Source: JAQBVV01 sp965249205
GTDB lineage: Bacteria > Acidobacteriota > Vicinamibacteria > Vicinamibacterales > UBA2999
Direction of reading: 5' to 3'
DNA: 64,000 bases
Assembly: GCA_965249205.1 (NCBI GenBank)
Contig: CBDFLL010000005.1
Span: 1,302,001 to 1,366,000, forward strand
Under the pieces are notes generated by a model that saw only the letters and a program-made list of their open reading frames with translations, was not told the origin of the DNA and ran no database searches. Each line of letters begins with the position of its first letter. Position 1 is the stretch's first letter. Position numbers and translations under genes: made by a program. Positions 1 through 8,328 of this stretch are shown in pieces.

Positions 1-1
1 G

Positions 2-169
2 ATGTCGACCGATCTGCTCGAACTGCGCATCGTACATGGCCACGGCACCGGGACACTCCGACGGGCTGTGGCGGAGTTCCTCAAGCAGCATCCGCTCGTG
101 GAACGGTTCGAGCCGGCTCCACAGAACCAGGGCGGAAGCGGCGCAACGATCGCGTATTTGAAGGACTGA
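2..169 (+). CDS. mutS2: MutS2 C-terminal Smr domain (partial)
   Basis: Open frame entering from the window edge and stopping at TGA 167-169; 55 residues are visible. It carries the Smr signature HGHGTGTLRRAV, followed by an acidic/Pro stretch and the ending GGSGATIAYLKD, typical of the last residues of MutS2. MutS2 is a MutS homologue without mismatch-recognition domains whose Smr domain nicks or binds DNA and which also acts in ribosome rescue. Only the Smr end is seen, so a stand-alone Smr protein cannot be excluded. dnaG starts 3 bases downstream, implying co-transcription. Confidence 0.8.
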   Translation: MSTDLLELRIVHGHGTGTLRRAVAEFLKQHPLVERFEPAPQNQGGSGATIAYLKD

Positions 170-172
170 CGT

Positions 173-1936
173 TTGGGCCTGTTTCCACAGCAGTTCATCG
201 ACGACCTGAAACATCATGCCGACATCGTCGCTGTGATTCAGGACTACGTGTCGCTGAAGAAATCAGGGGCTACCTTCAAGGGGCTCTGCCCGTTTCATTG
301 TGAGAAGACGCCCTCGTTTCATGTCAACCGGGACAAAGGGTTCTTTCACTGCTTCGGCTGTGGCGTCGGCGGAGACGTCTTCAAGTTTCTCGAACTCCAC
401 GACAAGGTGGGCTTCCAGGACGCTGTCAAACAGCTCGCACATCGCTTCGGCATCACACCGCCAGAAATGGAGCAGAACGACGAGCAGCGAGCCAACGCGG
501 CCGAGCGCGAGGGGCTGCTCAAAGTACATGAAGCGGCCGCCGCGTGGTTCCGCGCACAGCTCGCGTCCCAAGCCGGCACGCGTATCCGGCGCCAGATTTC
601 AGATCGGGGCATCACCGACGCCACGAGCGACGCGCTGGGATTGGGATTTGCGCCACCCTCCCGCGAGGGCCTGAAGCAGGCGCTCGTCAAGCAGGGGTTC
701 TCTCAGGGACTGCTGCTCCGAGCCGGCCTGCTCGTCCAGCGCGACGACGGCAGCGTCCGCGATCGCTTCCGGAACCGGCTGATCATTCCCATCAGCCGCG
801 ACACCGGCTCTGTGGTCGCGTTCGGTGGGCGTGCGGTCGACGCCGACCAGCAGCCGAAGTACCTGAACTCGCCGGAAACGCCAATCTACTCGAAGAGCCG
901 GACTCTGTACGGGCTGAACCTCAGCAAAGCAGCCATTCGCACGGGTGGAGTCGTCATACTCGTGGAGGGCTATTTCGACTTTGCACAGGTCTACCAAGCC
1001 GGGTTCCAGGCCGTCGTGGCCTCCTGCGGCACTGCCCTCACGTCAGCCCAGGCGCAACAGTTGCGCCGTTTTACCGGGAAAGTCGTGATCAGCTTTGACC
1101 CCGACGCCGCGGGACAAGGCGCGGCTGCGAAATCCTGTGAACTGCTGGTTGGAGAAGGATTTGAGGTCAACGTCGCCATACTCCCGGCAGGCGAAGATCC
1201 CGATACCTATGTACGAAAGCATCGGCGTGAAGGCTACCGAGAGCGGCTCAGCCAGTCACGGCCGTATCTAGAGTACCTGCTGGACCGGGCTGCGTCCGGC
1301 CACAACCTGAACACCGACGAAGGCCGGGTCAAATTTCTGTCTGAGATGCTGCCGATTGCGGGCCGGATCCCCGATCTCACCGTGCGCGACCGCTTCGCCG
1401 ACCGGCTCGCCCACAAGGCCCGGGTCACCGACGAAGTGGTCCGGGCCGAGATCCGACGGGCGGCCACCCAGGGACAAACCACCCTCACCCCACGGCAAAT
1501 GCCCAACTTCGGAAGGGTCACGAAGGCGGAAAAAGGCCTGATCTGGCTGCTCCTGCACGACCCGGAACGCGCATTGCCGGCGCTCGACACCCTGGAGGCC
1601 GACGACCTGGATGGACTCACGGCCCGTTCAGTGCTGGATCTTGCGCGCAAACTGAACCAGAATAGAGGATTCTCGCCAGCCGTGCTTCTTGAGCAACTCA
1701 GCACCGTGGACGCCCAGCTCGTGACCGCCATCGCGAGCGAGTCGGAGGCGCATGTGAAAGATGCGGACGGGTGCGCTCGGAGCATCAAGCGGCTTCGGTG
1801 TGAGCGCGACCATACGGCCATACAGCGGGAAATCGATCGCCTGCAGGAACTCGGCGCCTCTGAACACGGCGACCGCATCAACGCGCTGTGGGCACAGAAG
1901 CTCGATCTGCTGAGGCGGATCGAGGCGCTGATCTAG
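173..1936 (+). CDS. dnaG: DNA primase DnaG
   Basis: Synthesises RNA primers at the replication fork. The 587-residue length is normal. The CHC2 zinc finger is intact (C39, H42, C60, C63). The catalytic core follows, with the TOPRIM motif VEGYFDFAQVYQ near residue 262 and SFDPDAAGQGAA near 305 as metal-binding acidic sites. A helical C-terminal helicase-binding region completes the protein. The start is a TTG at 173, the only start that gives the canonical DnaG N-terminus (LFPQQFIDDLK). rpoD follows after 26 bases, the conserved primase-sigma pair of the macromolecular-synthesis operon. Confidence 0.95.
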   Translation: MGLFPQQFIDDLKHHADIVAVIQDYVSLKKSGATFKGLCPFHCEKTPSFHVNRDKGFFHCFGCGVGGDVFKFLELHDKVGFQDAVKQLAHRFGITPPEMEQNDEQRANAAEREGLLKVHEAAAAWFRAQLASQAGTRIRRQISDRGITDATSDALGLGFAPPSREGLKQALVKQGFSQGLLLRAGLLVQRDDGSVRDRFRNRLIIPISRDTGSVVAFGGRAVDADQQPKYLNSPETPIYSKSRTLYGLNLSKAAIRTGGVVILVEGYFDFAQVYQAGFQAVVASCGTALTSAQAQQLRRFTGKVVISFDPDAAGQGAAAKSCELLVGEGFEVNVAILPAGEDPDTYVRKHRREGYRERLSQSRPYLEYLLDRAASGHNLNTDEGRVKFLSEMLPIAGRIPDLTVRDRFADRLAHKARVTDEVVRAEIRRAATQGQTTLTPRQMPNFGRVTKAEKGLIWLLLHDPERALPALDTLEADDLDGLTARSVLDLARKLNQNRGFSPAVLLEQLSTVDAQLVTAIASESEAHVKDADGCARSIKRLRCERDHTAIQREIDRLQELGASEHGDRINALWAQKLDLLRRIEALI

Positions 1937-1962
1937 GAAGACGAGACCGTGATGGGAGGACT

Positions 1963-3669
1963 ATGAGCCTGTCGATCGAAGAAAGATACGACGAAGTACG
2001 CCAGCTGATCACAACCGGCAAAGAGAAGGGCTACCTCCTCTACGACGAAGTGAACGAGATTCTTCCCTCGGAGATCATCTCCGCCGAGGACATCGACGAA
2101 CTCTTCAGCACGTTCGGCAGTGCCGGCATCGAGATTGTCGATTCCGACAAGGCGTACCGTGGCGACAAGGATTTCGACCGCGATGGCTCGAGCGACGAGC
2201 AGGAGCTGGATCTCACACCTGGCACACTGGACAAGACCAACGACCCGGTTCGCATGTACCTCCGCGAAATGGGCACGGTACCGTTGCTCACCCGGGAAGG
2301 CGAGGTCGCCATCGCCAAGCGCATCGAGCGCGGCAAGCTGGCCGTCATCAAATCGATTTCGCGCACGCCGACGATCGCCAAGCGCATCCTGACCACGGGC
2401 GACCAGCTGCAAGCGGGTGCGCGCACCATCCGCGAGCTCGTCATCTTCAGCGACGAAGAAATCACCGAAGAGGTGATCGAGGAACGCAAGCAGGCCGTGC
2501 TCGTGCAGATCGACGCCGTGCGAAAGGCCCGCGCCATCTTCGTCAAGCTCACAGACAAGATGGAGGCGACGCCGAAGAAGGACAAGAAGAAGTTCCGGCG
2601 CGCACGCGGGAAGGCCCTTCGCAGCCGCATTGAGGTGTCGCGTCTGATCCGCCGCATCGAGTTCACCGAGAACATCAAGCGCCGCCTGATCGACGAGGTC
2701 AAGGACGCGGTTGACGCTGTGCAGCGTGTCCAGTGGAAAGCCGACGCGGTCGACCGACAGCTCAATCCCAAGGTGAAGGCCAAGGGGCCCAGGCTGAAAG
2801 AGGACGCGAAGAAGGTTCTCGCCAAGCAGCTCCGGGAGACCCGGGCGCGGGTCCGGGCGATGATCGCCGAACTGGAGGAGACGCCCGAGCGCCTGCGCCG
2901 AACGATCGAGGTCATTCAGCGCGGCGAGGCCGAAGCCGAGCTGGCCAAGAGCGAACTCGTGGAGGCCAACCTCCGCCTGGTTGTGTCCATCGCGAAGAAA
3001 TACACGAACCGCGGCCTGCAGTTTCTAGACCTGATCCAGGAAGGTAACATCGGCCTGATGAAGGCGGTCGACAAGTTCGAGTACCGCCGCGGCTACAAGT
3101 TCTCGACCTACGCCACGTGGTGGATCCGGCAGGCGATCACGCGCGCGATCGCCGACCAGGCACGCACGATCCGCATCCCGGTCCACATGATCGAGACGAT
3201 CAACAAGCTCATCCGTACGTCGCGCGCGCTGGTTCAGGAACTGGGCCGCGAGCCGACCTCGGAGGAGATTGCCAAGCGCATGGACATCCCCGTGTCGAAG
3301 GTCCGGAAGGTGCTGAAGATTGCGCAGGAACCGATCTCGCTCGAGACCCCGATCGGTGAGGAGGAGGATTCCCATCTCGGCGACTTCATCGAAGACCGTA
3401 ATGTCGTGTCGCCCTCCGAGGCGGTCATCAACCTCAACCTCAAGGAGCAGACCGAGTCGGTGCTCAGGTCGCTGACACCTCGCGAGGAGAAGGTCATCAA
3501 GATGCGGTTTGGCGTCGGCGACGGCAGCGAGCACACGCTCGAGGAAGTGGGCCAGAACTTTGCGGTCACCCGTGAGCGGATCCGGCAGATCGAGGCCAAA
3601 GCGCTCCGCAAGCTACGCCATCCGTCAAGGTCGCGTAAGCTAAAGGCGTTCTTGGAAGGCCGTACCTAG
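1963..3669 (+). CDS. rpoD: RNA polymerase primary sigma factor RpoD (sigma-70)
   Basis: Housekeeping sigma factor of 568 residues. Region 1.1 lies at the N-terminus, followed by a charged non-conserved insert (about residues 170-300). Region 2 includes the TYATWWIRQAITRAIADQ helix that recognises and melts the -10 element. Regions 3 and 4 follow, with the RERIRQIEAKALRKLR helix for the -35 element. ATG 1963 is preceded by GGGAGGA at 1953, so the longer upstream frame inside dnaG is rejected. The stop TAG (3667-3669) lies inside the terminal CTAG of a palindromic repeat that begins at 3666. Confidence 0.97.
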   Translation: MSLSIEERYDEVRQLITTGKEKGYLLYDEVNEILPSEIISAEDIDELFSTFGSAGIEIVDSDKAYRGDKDFDRDGSSDEQELDLTPGTLDKTNDPVRMYLREMGTVPLLTREGEVAIAKRIERGKLAVIKSISRTPTIAKRILTTGDQLQAGARTIRELVIFSDEEITEEVIEERKQAVLVQIDAVRKARAIFVKLTDKMEATPKKDKKKFRRARGKALRSRIEVSRLIRRIEFTENIKRRLIDEVKDAVDAVQRVQWKADAVDRQLNPKVKAKGPRLKEDAKKVLAKQLRETRARVRAMIAELEETPERLRRTIEVIQRGEAEAELAKSELVEANLRLVVSIAKKYTNRGLQFLDLIQEGNIGLMKAVDKFEYRRGYKFSTYATWWIRQAITRAIADQARTIRIPVHMIETINKLIRTSRALVQELGREPTSEEIAKRMDIPVSKVRKVLKIAQEPISLETPIGEEEDSHLGDFIEDRNVVSPSEAVINLNLKEQTESVLRSLTPREEKVIKMRFGVGDGSEHTLEEVGQNFAVTRERIRQIEAKALRKLRHPSRSRKLKAFLEGRT

Positions 3670-3832
3670 TGTCCCGAATCAGAAGTTCGTCGACATATTC
3701 CGGACGGGGCATCCCGTCTGGCGGCGTTGCTCCTTCCTCGAATATTCTCGATATTCTCGGTCGTCGCGCCTGGCCAATCCGGGCGCCGCGCTCCGGAATA
3801 TTTGTCACCGAACTTCTGATTCGGAACACTAG
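3666..3832. repeat. CTAG-bounded palindromic element A1
   Basis: A 167-bp element with long terminal inverted repeats: 3666-3703 and 3794-3832 are complementary over about 37 bp with few mismatches (CTAGTGTyCCGAATCAGAAG and onward). Both ends are CTAG. Its interior at 3724-3770 (GCGTTGCTCCT ... TATTCTCGGTCGTCGCGC) is conserved in elements at 18368 and 37478. There is no coding capacity. It looks like a MITE or REP-like element, and as RNA it would fold into a strong hairpin able to terminate rpoD transcripts. Confidence 0.8.
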
Positions 3833-3925
3833 ATAGTGGAAGCTGAACAGCACACGCAAAGTCTTGACCGGGCACTTTGCCGCGTGCTGTTCGAGTCGGG
3901 CTTTCAACGCGTTGGTGAATCGCCC

Positions 3926-4001
3926 GGGCCCGTAGCTCAGCGGTTAGAGCGGCCGGCTCATAATCGGTTGGTCCCAGGTTCGAATCCTGGCGGGCCCACC
4001 A
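3926..4001 (+). tRNA. tRNA with CAU anticodon, probably tRNA-Ile2 (lysidine type), otherwise tRNA-Met
   Basis: A full cloverleaf of 76 nt. The acceptor stem GGGCCCG pairs with CGGGCCC, with A as discriminator and CCA encoded. The D-arm is GCTC/GAGC. The anticodon stem GCCGG/TCGGT carries loop CTCATAA (anticodon CAT), and the T-arm has GGTTCGAATCC. The short D-loop (AGCGGTTA) and the TTGGTC variable region resemble tRNA-Ile2 of Escherichia coli (ileX) more than elongator Met. The final identity depends on modification by TilS and cannot be read from sequence alone. Confidence 0.9.
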
Positions 4002-4061
4002 GCCTTCGCCCGCCAGCGTGTGTCGCGACGCGGGCTTGGGCTGGCAGGCCAAGCGAAGGCT
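4001..4061. repeat. Hairpin repeat directly after the tRNA
   Basis: AGCCTTCGC (4001-4009) is the reverse complement of GCGAAGGCT (4053-4061), with a second partial stem between; GTCCGCCGAAGCC follows. The arm begins on the last base of the tRNA. A related GC-rich palindromic cluster lies at 33829-33905. It may act as a processing or termination hairpin for the tRNA, or may simply be an intergenic repeat. Confidence 0.5.
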
Positions 4062-4099
4062 GTCCGCCGAAGCCCCAGGCGACGGCAGACCAATGCTAA

Positions 4100-4849
4100 A
4101 TGTCCCCAGATCTCGAACGCCTCATCAAGCTTCAGCAACTCGCTAGCACCATCGAGGAGGCGCGCCAGCGGATCGACGCGCACCCCGAGCGGCTGGCCGA
4201 CGCCGATGCGCGCCTGGCCGAAGCCACGGAACACGTCGACGCCGCCAACGATCGCCTCAAATCAACCCAGGACGTGCGCCGCGAGTTGGAGAAGGAAGCT
4301 GCGGTCTACCAGGGTCGCGTCAGCAAGTTCAAAGACCAGCTCTCCGCCGTCAAGACCAACCGCGAATACCAGGCGATGCAGCACGAGACGGCAACCGCCG
4401 AGCAGGAGCTCGGTGCGGTGGAAGAAAAGGTGTTGGAGCAGATGATGGACGCCGATGTCATCACGGCCGACGTCGCCAAGTTGGAAGCGGCTCTTGCGGC
4501 GCGGAAGAAGGAAGTGACGGCCGAGAAGGCGGCGCTTGAGGAGGAACTCACGGCGGTGCGCGCCACGATGGCGGAGGCGACCCAGACGCGGGAGACACTG
4601 CTGAAGGAGATGGAGCCTCGGCTCGTGGCATTGTTCGAGCAGGTGGCCAATGTCCGAAAGGGCGTCGCCATCTGCGCCACGCGCGACGGCCTCTGCTCGG
4701 TGTGTCACGTGCGCTTGCGGCCTCAGGTTTTCCAACAGGTGCGCAAGAACGACGGCATCGTGCAGTGCGACCACTGCAATCGGATCCTCTACTACATCCC
4801 TCCCCCTGCCCCGCCAAAGGCGGAACCCGCCGCAGCCCCGGCTTCGTGA
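4100..4849 (+). CDS. Zinc-ribbon coiled-coil protein (DUF164/CT398 type)
   Basis: 249 residues. About residues 5-175 form a long heptad-rich coiled coil. A C4 zinc ribbon follows (CSVCHVRL ... CDHCNRILYY, about 200-232), then a Pro/Ala-rich tail. This arrangement is the conserved family often annotated as 'C4-type zinc ribbon domain-containing protein', a possible nucleic-acid-binding hairpin protein; its exact role is not established. ATG 4100 is used. The TGA stop overlaps the GTG start of the RNase HI-like gene (GTGA), so the two are translationally coupled, an arrangement conserved in several phyla. Confidence 0.85.
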   Translation: MSPDLERLIKLQQLASTIEEARQRIDAHPERLADADARLAEATEHVDAANDRLKSTQDVRRELEKEAAVYQGRVSKFKDQLSAVKTNREYQAMQHETATAEQELGAVEEKVLEQMMDADVITADVAKLEAALAARKKEVTAEKAALEEELTAVRATMAEATQTRETLLKEMEPRLVALFEQVANVRKGVAICATRDGLCSVCHVRLRPQVFQQVRKNDGIVQCDHCNRILYYIPPPAPPKAEPAAAPAS

Positions 4850-5292
4850 GCCAGCGGTCACTGTTCGGCGGGTCGACAGGTGACTCGGCAATCGCGTACA
4901 TAGACGGCGGATCGCGCGGCAATCCAGGCCCAGCGGCCTACGGTGTGCACATCGCGCGTGCCGACGGCACGATCGTCGAACTCAAGGAGTGCTTCGGCGT
5001 GGCCACCAACAACGTCGCGGAGTACCGAGGGCTGCTGGCTGCTCTTGCCTGGGCGACGAGCCACGGAATCGATCGCCTTCACGTACGGTCCGATTCGCAG
5101 CTGTTGATCAAGCAGATGCGCGGCGAGTATCGCGTGAAGCATGCTGGCCTGATCCCCCTCTGGCAAGAGGCACGTGGCCTGACGCGGCAGATCAGCGACG
5201 TGCAATTCGAGCACGTGCGGCGCGAGTTCAACAAGGACGCCGACCGCCTCGCGAACGAAGCGATGGACGAATCGGCTGCAGCACCGCGTTGA
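4846..5292 (+). CDS. Ribonuclease HI-like protein
   Basis: 148 residues from GTG 4846, which overlaps the upstream stop. The RNase H fold carboxylates are visible: D20 in YIDGGSRGNPGP, E59 in NNVAEYRG, D83 in RSDSQL, and the last Asp in NKDADRLANEA. It lacks the basic handle of E. coli RNase HI and is the short YpdQ/reverse-transcriptase-like type that degrades the RNA strand of RNA-DNA hybrids. The open frame extends upstream to 4702, but that part overlaps the zinc-ribbon gene and has no family similarity. Confidence 0.88.
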   Translation: MSQRSLFGGSTGDSAIAYIDGGSRGNPGPAAYGVHIARADGTIVELKECFGVATNNVAEYRGLLAALAWATSHGIDRLHVRSDSQLLIKQMRGEYRVKHAGLIPLWQEARGLTRQISDVQFEHVRREFNKDADRLANEAMDESAAAPR

Positions 5293-5505
5293 GGGCCGCT
5301 GCGCAACACATCCGCGATATACAGCGACGCCCACGAGCACATCCGTGCTATCGAGAACGGCCTATCCCGTTCGACCCCTTTCCGTTTCACACGGCTAAAG
5401 CTCTGCGAAATCGAGAGATCAAAGCTCGCTGAAGTTACCCATTTCCAAGGGTATAGACTGCGACCGTGGTCTGAATATCGAACTATCGAGATCAGCCGAA
5501 TACTA
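5293..5505. other. Non-coding left flank of the cassette array
   Basis: 213 bases between the RNase HI-like stop and the first cassette boundary. No convincing gene is present. I looked for an attC palindrome or attI-like direct repeats ending at GTTATGC (5506) and found none, so how the first boundary was formed is unknown. Base composition falls noticeably towards 5506. Confidence 0.4.
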
Positions 5506-5508
5506 GTT

Positions 5509-5946
5509 ATGCACTCTAGCCCAGTCCGAGTCCGGCCAGCTGATGACATTGACCAAGGCCTGCTACAGGAGATCTTCAATTCATCTAGAGCCGACGCAGG
5601 TTGTTACGCCGACAGGTCGGCAAAGCCGGAGGACTTTGCTGGCCTAATAGATGGCGAGGAAGTTCACATTGCAGAAGTCGGTGGACAAGTCGCGGGGTTC
5701 GCGTCGGTATGGGTGTCTGACAGTTTCATCCACCATCTCTACGTGCTGCCCCAATTTCAGGGACAGGGAGTCGGCAGCGCGCTGTTGCGGGTGTGTGAAG
5801 AGAAGTACGGCCTCCCGTTGTCGCTTAAGTGTGATGTGTGCAATCTTCGAGCGCGACGCTTTTACAAGAGCAAGGGATGGTGTCCAAAAGAGACGGGCGT
5901 CGGTGAATTCGGGCCTTGGGAGCGGTTGTATTATTCCGGTGCATAA
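5509..5946 (+). CDS. GNAT family N-acetyltransferase (cassette 1)
   Basis: 145 residues with the GNAT acetyl-CoA loop in LYVLPQFQGQGVGSALL (about residues 83-99) and the usual C-terminal beta-bulge region (ARRFYKSKGW). It should transfer an acetyl group from acetyl-CoA to an amine; the substrate is unknown. The gene fills its cassette. The ATG (5509) lies inside the boundary GTTATGC and the TAA (5944-5946) lies inside the first box of attC1, so there is no room for its own promoter or ribosome-binding site. Expression would need read-through. Confidence 0.85.
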   Translation: MHSSPVRVRPADDIDQGLLQEIFNSSRADAGCYADRSAKPEDFAGLIDGEEVHIAEVGGQVAGFASVWVSDSFIHHLYVLPQFQGQGVGSALLRVCEEKYGLPLSLKCDVCNLRARRFYKSKGWCPKETGVGEFGPWERLYYSGA

Positions 5947-6010
5947 CGCGCGTTGCACCAGTCGACCGATGGGTTGCTGAGCGGCCGCTGGTGAACGCTG
6001 GCCGTTAGCT
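5941..6010 (+). other. attC-like recombination site 1
   Basis: 70 bp from GCATAAC to GTTAGCT. TAACGCGCGTTGCACCAG pairs imperfectly with CTGGTGAACGCTGGCCGTTA, leaving extrahelical bases and a 26-nt loop, the organisation of a folded attC bottom strand. GTGCATAAC complements the start of cassette 1 (GTTATGCAC). Confidence 0.75.
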
Positions 6011-6038
6011 GGCTGATGATCATCAAAGTGAAATCAAG

Positions 6039-6769
6039 ATGAATGGGGAGTTCTCCAACGTCTACGACGACAGGACGCGAGCGGACGCCTATGCCAAGCT
6101 CGAGTTCCCCGGGACATACTACTTGGCGTACCGGGACCTGCCTGCGATCATTAAGGAGCACGTCCAAGGCAAGAAGGCCCTGGACTTCGGGTGTGGAACG
6201 GGACGTTCCACCCGGTTCTTGAGTGATCTGGGCTCGATCCCGTTGGCGTCGACGTCGCCGAACACATGCTCGCACGGGCTCGGGAGCGTGCCCCGCAGGG
6301 AGAGTATCATCTCGTTTCGGACGGCGACCTCGGCCAGTTGGCGGCGAACACCTATGATCTCGTGTTGTCCGCATTCACTTTCGACAATATCTCCACGATG
6401 GAGAAGAGGCTCGCGCTCTTCCAGTCCCTGAAGTATCTGATCAAACCCAGTGGACGCATCGTGAATCTCGTCTCTTCTCCGGAGATCTACGTCAACGAGT
6501 GGGCCTCCTTCTCCACGAAAAACTTCCCTGAAAACCGAACTGCGAGGGGTGGGGACAAGGTACGGATCGTAATGCTCGATGTGGACGACAAGCGTCCAGT
6601 CGAGGACGTCCTTTGGACGGATCAGGACTACCGTGAGGTGTACGAGCGTGCCGGGCTGCTGCCGATCAAAACCTACCGGCCCTTAGCGAAACAGTCCGAA
6701 TCGTACTCGTGGGTGAGCGAGACGACGGTAGCCCCCTGGGTCATCTACGTTCTGGGGCATGGAGAGTAG
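6039..6769 (+). pseudogene. Class I SAM-dependent methyltransferase, frameshifted (cassette 2)
   Basis: The frame opens at ATG 6039 (MNGEFSNVYDDR) and carries motif I LDFGCGTGRST. It loses register at about 6231-6236: one base appears to be missing after CTGGGC (expected LGFDPVGVDVAEHMLARA). The remainder is in another frame (6240-6769) and includes YDLVLSAFTFDNI, PSGRIVNLVSS and a C-terminal domain. The two halves join perfectly if a single T is restored. The gene is therefore a recent pseudogene, or the sequence has an error here. It lies in a cassette bounded by 6004 and 6843. Confidence 0.8.
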
Positions 6770-6791
6770 ACCGACGTCATCCTGGAACACC

Positions 6792-6849
6792 AGCTAACGA
6801 CGGCTTGCAGCTGGCGGCGCTTCCGCCGCCGCTAAACCGGCCGTTGGGC
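6792..6849 (+). other. attC-like recombination site 2
   Basis: 58 bp from AGCTAAC to GTTGGGC, the latter a perfect GTTRRRY. CCAGCTAAC (6790-6798) is the exact complement of the cassette start GTTAGCTGG (6004-6012). The stem GCGGCGC/GCCGCC closes on a short loop near 6821. Confidence 0.8.
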
Positions 6850-6873
6850 CGCATCTATGAAGAGGAGCTGACA

Positions 6874-7269
6874 ATGGAACGGAAGATCATCAATCCTTGG
6901 AAGTGGCAGGACCAATTCGGATTCGTTCAAGCCAATTGGATCGGCAGCTTCCAGCGCGTTCTCGTTTGCTCAGGCCAGACCGCGATGGACGCCGAAGGAA
7001 GGCCGAGCCACCCGGGAGACATGCCCGCGCAACTCAACATGGCGCTGGACAACCTGGAAACGGTCCTCCGAGAGGCTGGCTTCACGCTTGCCGACATCGT
7101 GCGGCTGAACTACTACACGACGGACATCGACCGCTTTTTCGAAGGCTATGAGGTGGTGGCAAGGCGGCTGGGAGACGCGCGGTGCAAGCCAGCTTCCACA
7201 CTTCTCGGAGTGCAGCGTCTGGCGTTTCCAGAGTTGCTCGTCGAACTGGAGGCCACTGCCGCGCAATAG
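6874..7269 (+). CDS. RidA/YjgF/YER057c family protein (cassette 3)
   Basis: 131 residues: VCSGQTAMDAEG, the central DNLETVLREAGFTLADIVRLNYYTT and a C-terminal PELLVELEATA. The family hydrolyses reactive enamine/imine intermediates or related products as a trimer. The RidA catalytic Arg region reads CKPASTLLGVQRLAFPELLVE, which lacks the usual R-x-x-V pattern before the final strand, so it may belong to a non-RidA subgroup. ATG 6874 has GAGGAG at 6862; the longer frame to 6709 overlaps cassette 2 and is rejected. Confidence 0.88.
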   Translation: MERKIINPWKWQDQFGFVQANWIGSFQRVLVCSGQTAMDAEGRPSHPGDMPAQLNMALDNLETVLREAGFTLADIVRLNYYTTDIDRFFEGYEVVARRLGDARCKPASTLLGVQRLAFPELLVELEATAAQ

Positions 7270-7300
7270 CATCGCGCGGGCCGGAGGATCGGACGAAGCG

Positions 7301-7395
7301 CCCCAACAAGGCGCTGCAGCCGTCGAGCCCGTCCGCAAACGTGTTAACTGGGTGGCCCGCGAGGGGGGGCTCGCGGCTAAGCGCTAGCGTTATAC
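7301..7395 (+). other. attC-like recombination site 3
   Basis: 95 bp from CCCCAAC to GTTATAC. It has the textbook look of an attC: CAACAAGGCGCTGCAGCCG at the left pairs with CGGCTAAGCGCTAGCGTTA at the right, with inner CGAGCCC/GGGCTCG. GCGCCCCAAC complements the cassette 3 start (GTTGGGCCGC) with one mismatch in ten. Confidence 0.82.
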
Positions 7396-7440
7396 CGCCA
7401 TCTTGATGACAGAGCGTAGACAAATGGATTGGAGCGATGA

Positions 7441-7836
7441 ATGACGGGCAATACCGCGTACAAATCCGCCGTCGGCCTTGCGCTCGCGACACCATTCCTC
7501 CTCGTCTGGATGATCGGTGCCGTTGGCGTCCTCGGGCGTGAGGGCGATAGCGCCGACTTGATGTATACCGGGGTGCTCGCGGTCGGAATCATCGGTGCCA
7601 TCATCGCGCGCTTCCAGCCACGTGGAATAGCACGCGCGTTGTTTGCGACGGCGCTCGCTCAGGCGCTGGTCGCCGTGATCGCGCTGATCGCTGGGATGCA
7701 CCAGGCCCCCTATAGCTCCGTGGGCGAGATCTTGAGCTTCAATGGATTCTTCGTCGCGCTGTTTCTCGGATCGGCCTGGCTGTTTCGGAAGGCTGCGCGG
7801 GAACGAACTCCCGCGGTCGCAGGGCCGCCGGGTTGA
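7441..7836 (+). CDS. Small conserved membrane protein (cassette 4)
   Basis: 131 residues with four predicted transmembrane helices: about 8-31 (VGLALATPFLLVWMIGAVGV), 43-61, 66-86 and 100-118. A short basic tail follows. The pattern, including the LAVGIIGAIIARF and ALFATALAQALVAVIALIAG segments, is that of an uncharacterised bacterial membrane protein family; I cannot assign a function. The start is ATG 7441, with GGAG at 7431. It opens cassette 4. Confidence 0.75.
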   Translation: MTGNTAYKSAVGLALATPFLLVWMIGAVGVLGREGDSADLMYTGVLAVGIIGAIIARFQPRGIARALFATALAQALVAVIALIAGMHQAPYSSVGEILSFNGFFVALFLGSAWLFRKAARERTPAVAGPPG

Positions 7837-8130
7837 CCCACGCGCCGTCGATCGAATCAGAGACCGCGGTCTTCGTTGAGGACCGCGTGACCGTCGAAAG
7901 AAGGGTCACCGGGATACTGTTCGCCGCTGCCAACTGTGCCGAGTTGGTTGCGTTCCATTTCCAGATCGGCTGCGAAGTTGCGCGCGATCTGTTTCCTCGT
8001 CTCGTCGACCAGTGTGTTTTCCCGGAGGGCGGCGGGTTTCCGGAAACACGTTGGCGCGAGCCACCCCGAAACACGCCCTTGGAGGTCTATGCCGCGGTTG
8101 AGTAAGTGTGCTCTTCGGCCGTCATGACCG

Positions 8131-8328
8131 GTGTCAGGAATGGCCGGGATGCGTGATCGCCTCATCCACGACTACTTCGGGGTGGACTACGAACTGCTGT
8201 GGGATGTGGCGCAACACCGGGTGCCGGAGGTGCGCCGGCAACTGGAGTCGATTCTCAAGGCATATAACAAGCGGCTGCGCTTGTCGGCGGCCGCGGTAGG
8301 ATCCGGGCAGGGGCAGGCGCGACAATGA
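8131..8328 (+). pseudogene. HepT/DUF86-like C-terminal fragment (cassette 4)
   Basis: In-frame segment with MAGMRDRLIHDYFGVDYELL, containing the R-x4-HDY motif of HepT-type (DUF86) toxin RNases and their conserved following residues. The N-terminal half is absent: a TGA lies in frame at 8125, and 7837-8130 encodes nothing I recognise. The frame then runs through attC4. The partner MNT nucleotidyltransferase antitoxin is also absent. I read it as the decayed remnant of a HepT gene trapped in the cassette. Confidence 0.6.

Noticed and set aside
5293..5505. Possible attI site or integrase remnant to the left of the cassettes
   Set aside because: No tyrosine-recombinase motif in any frame and no repeat structure around GTTATGC 5506 beyond that one box.
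7833..8105. 90-residue ORF and its antisense 102-residue ORF in cassette 4
   Set aside because: Neither resembles a known family nor has a ribosome-binding site; both look like chance open frames in GC-rich DNA upstream of the HepT fragment.
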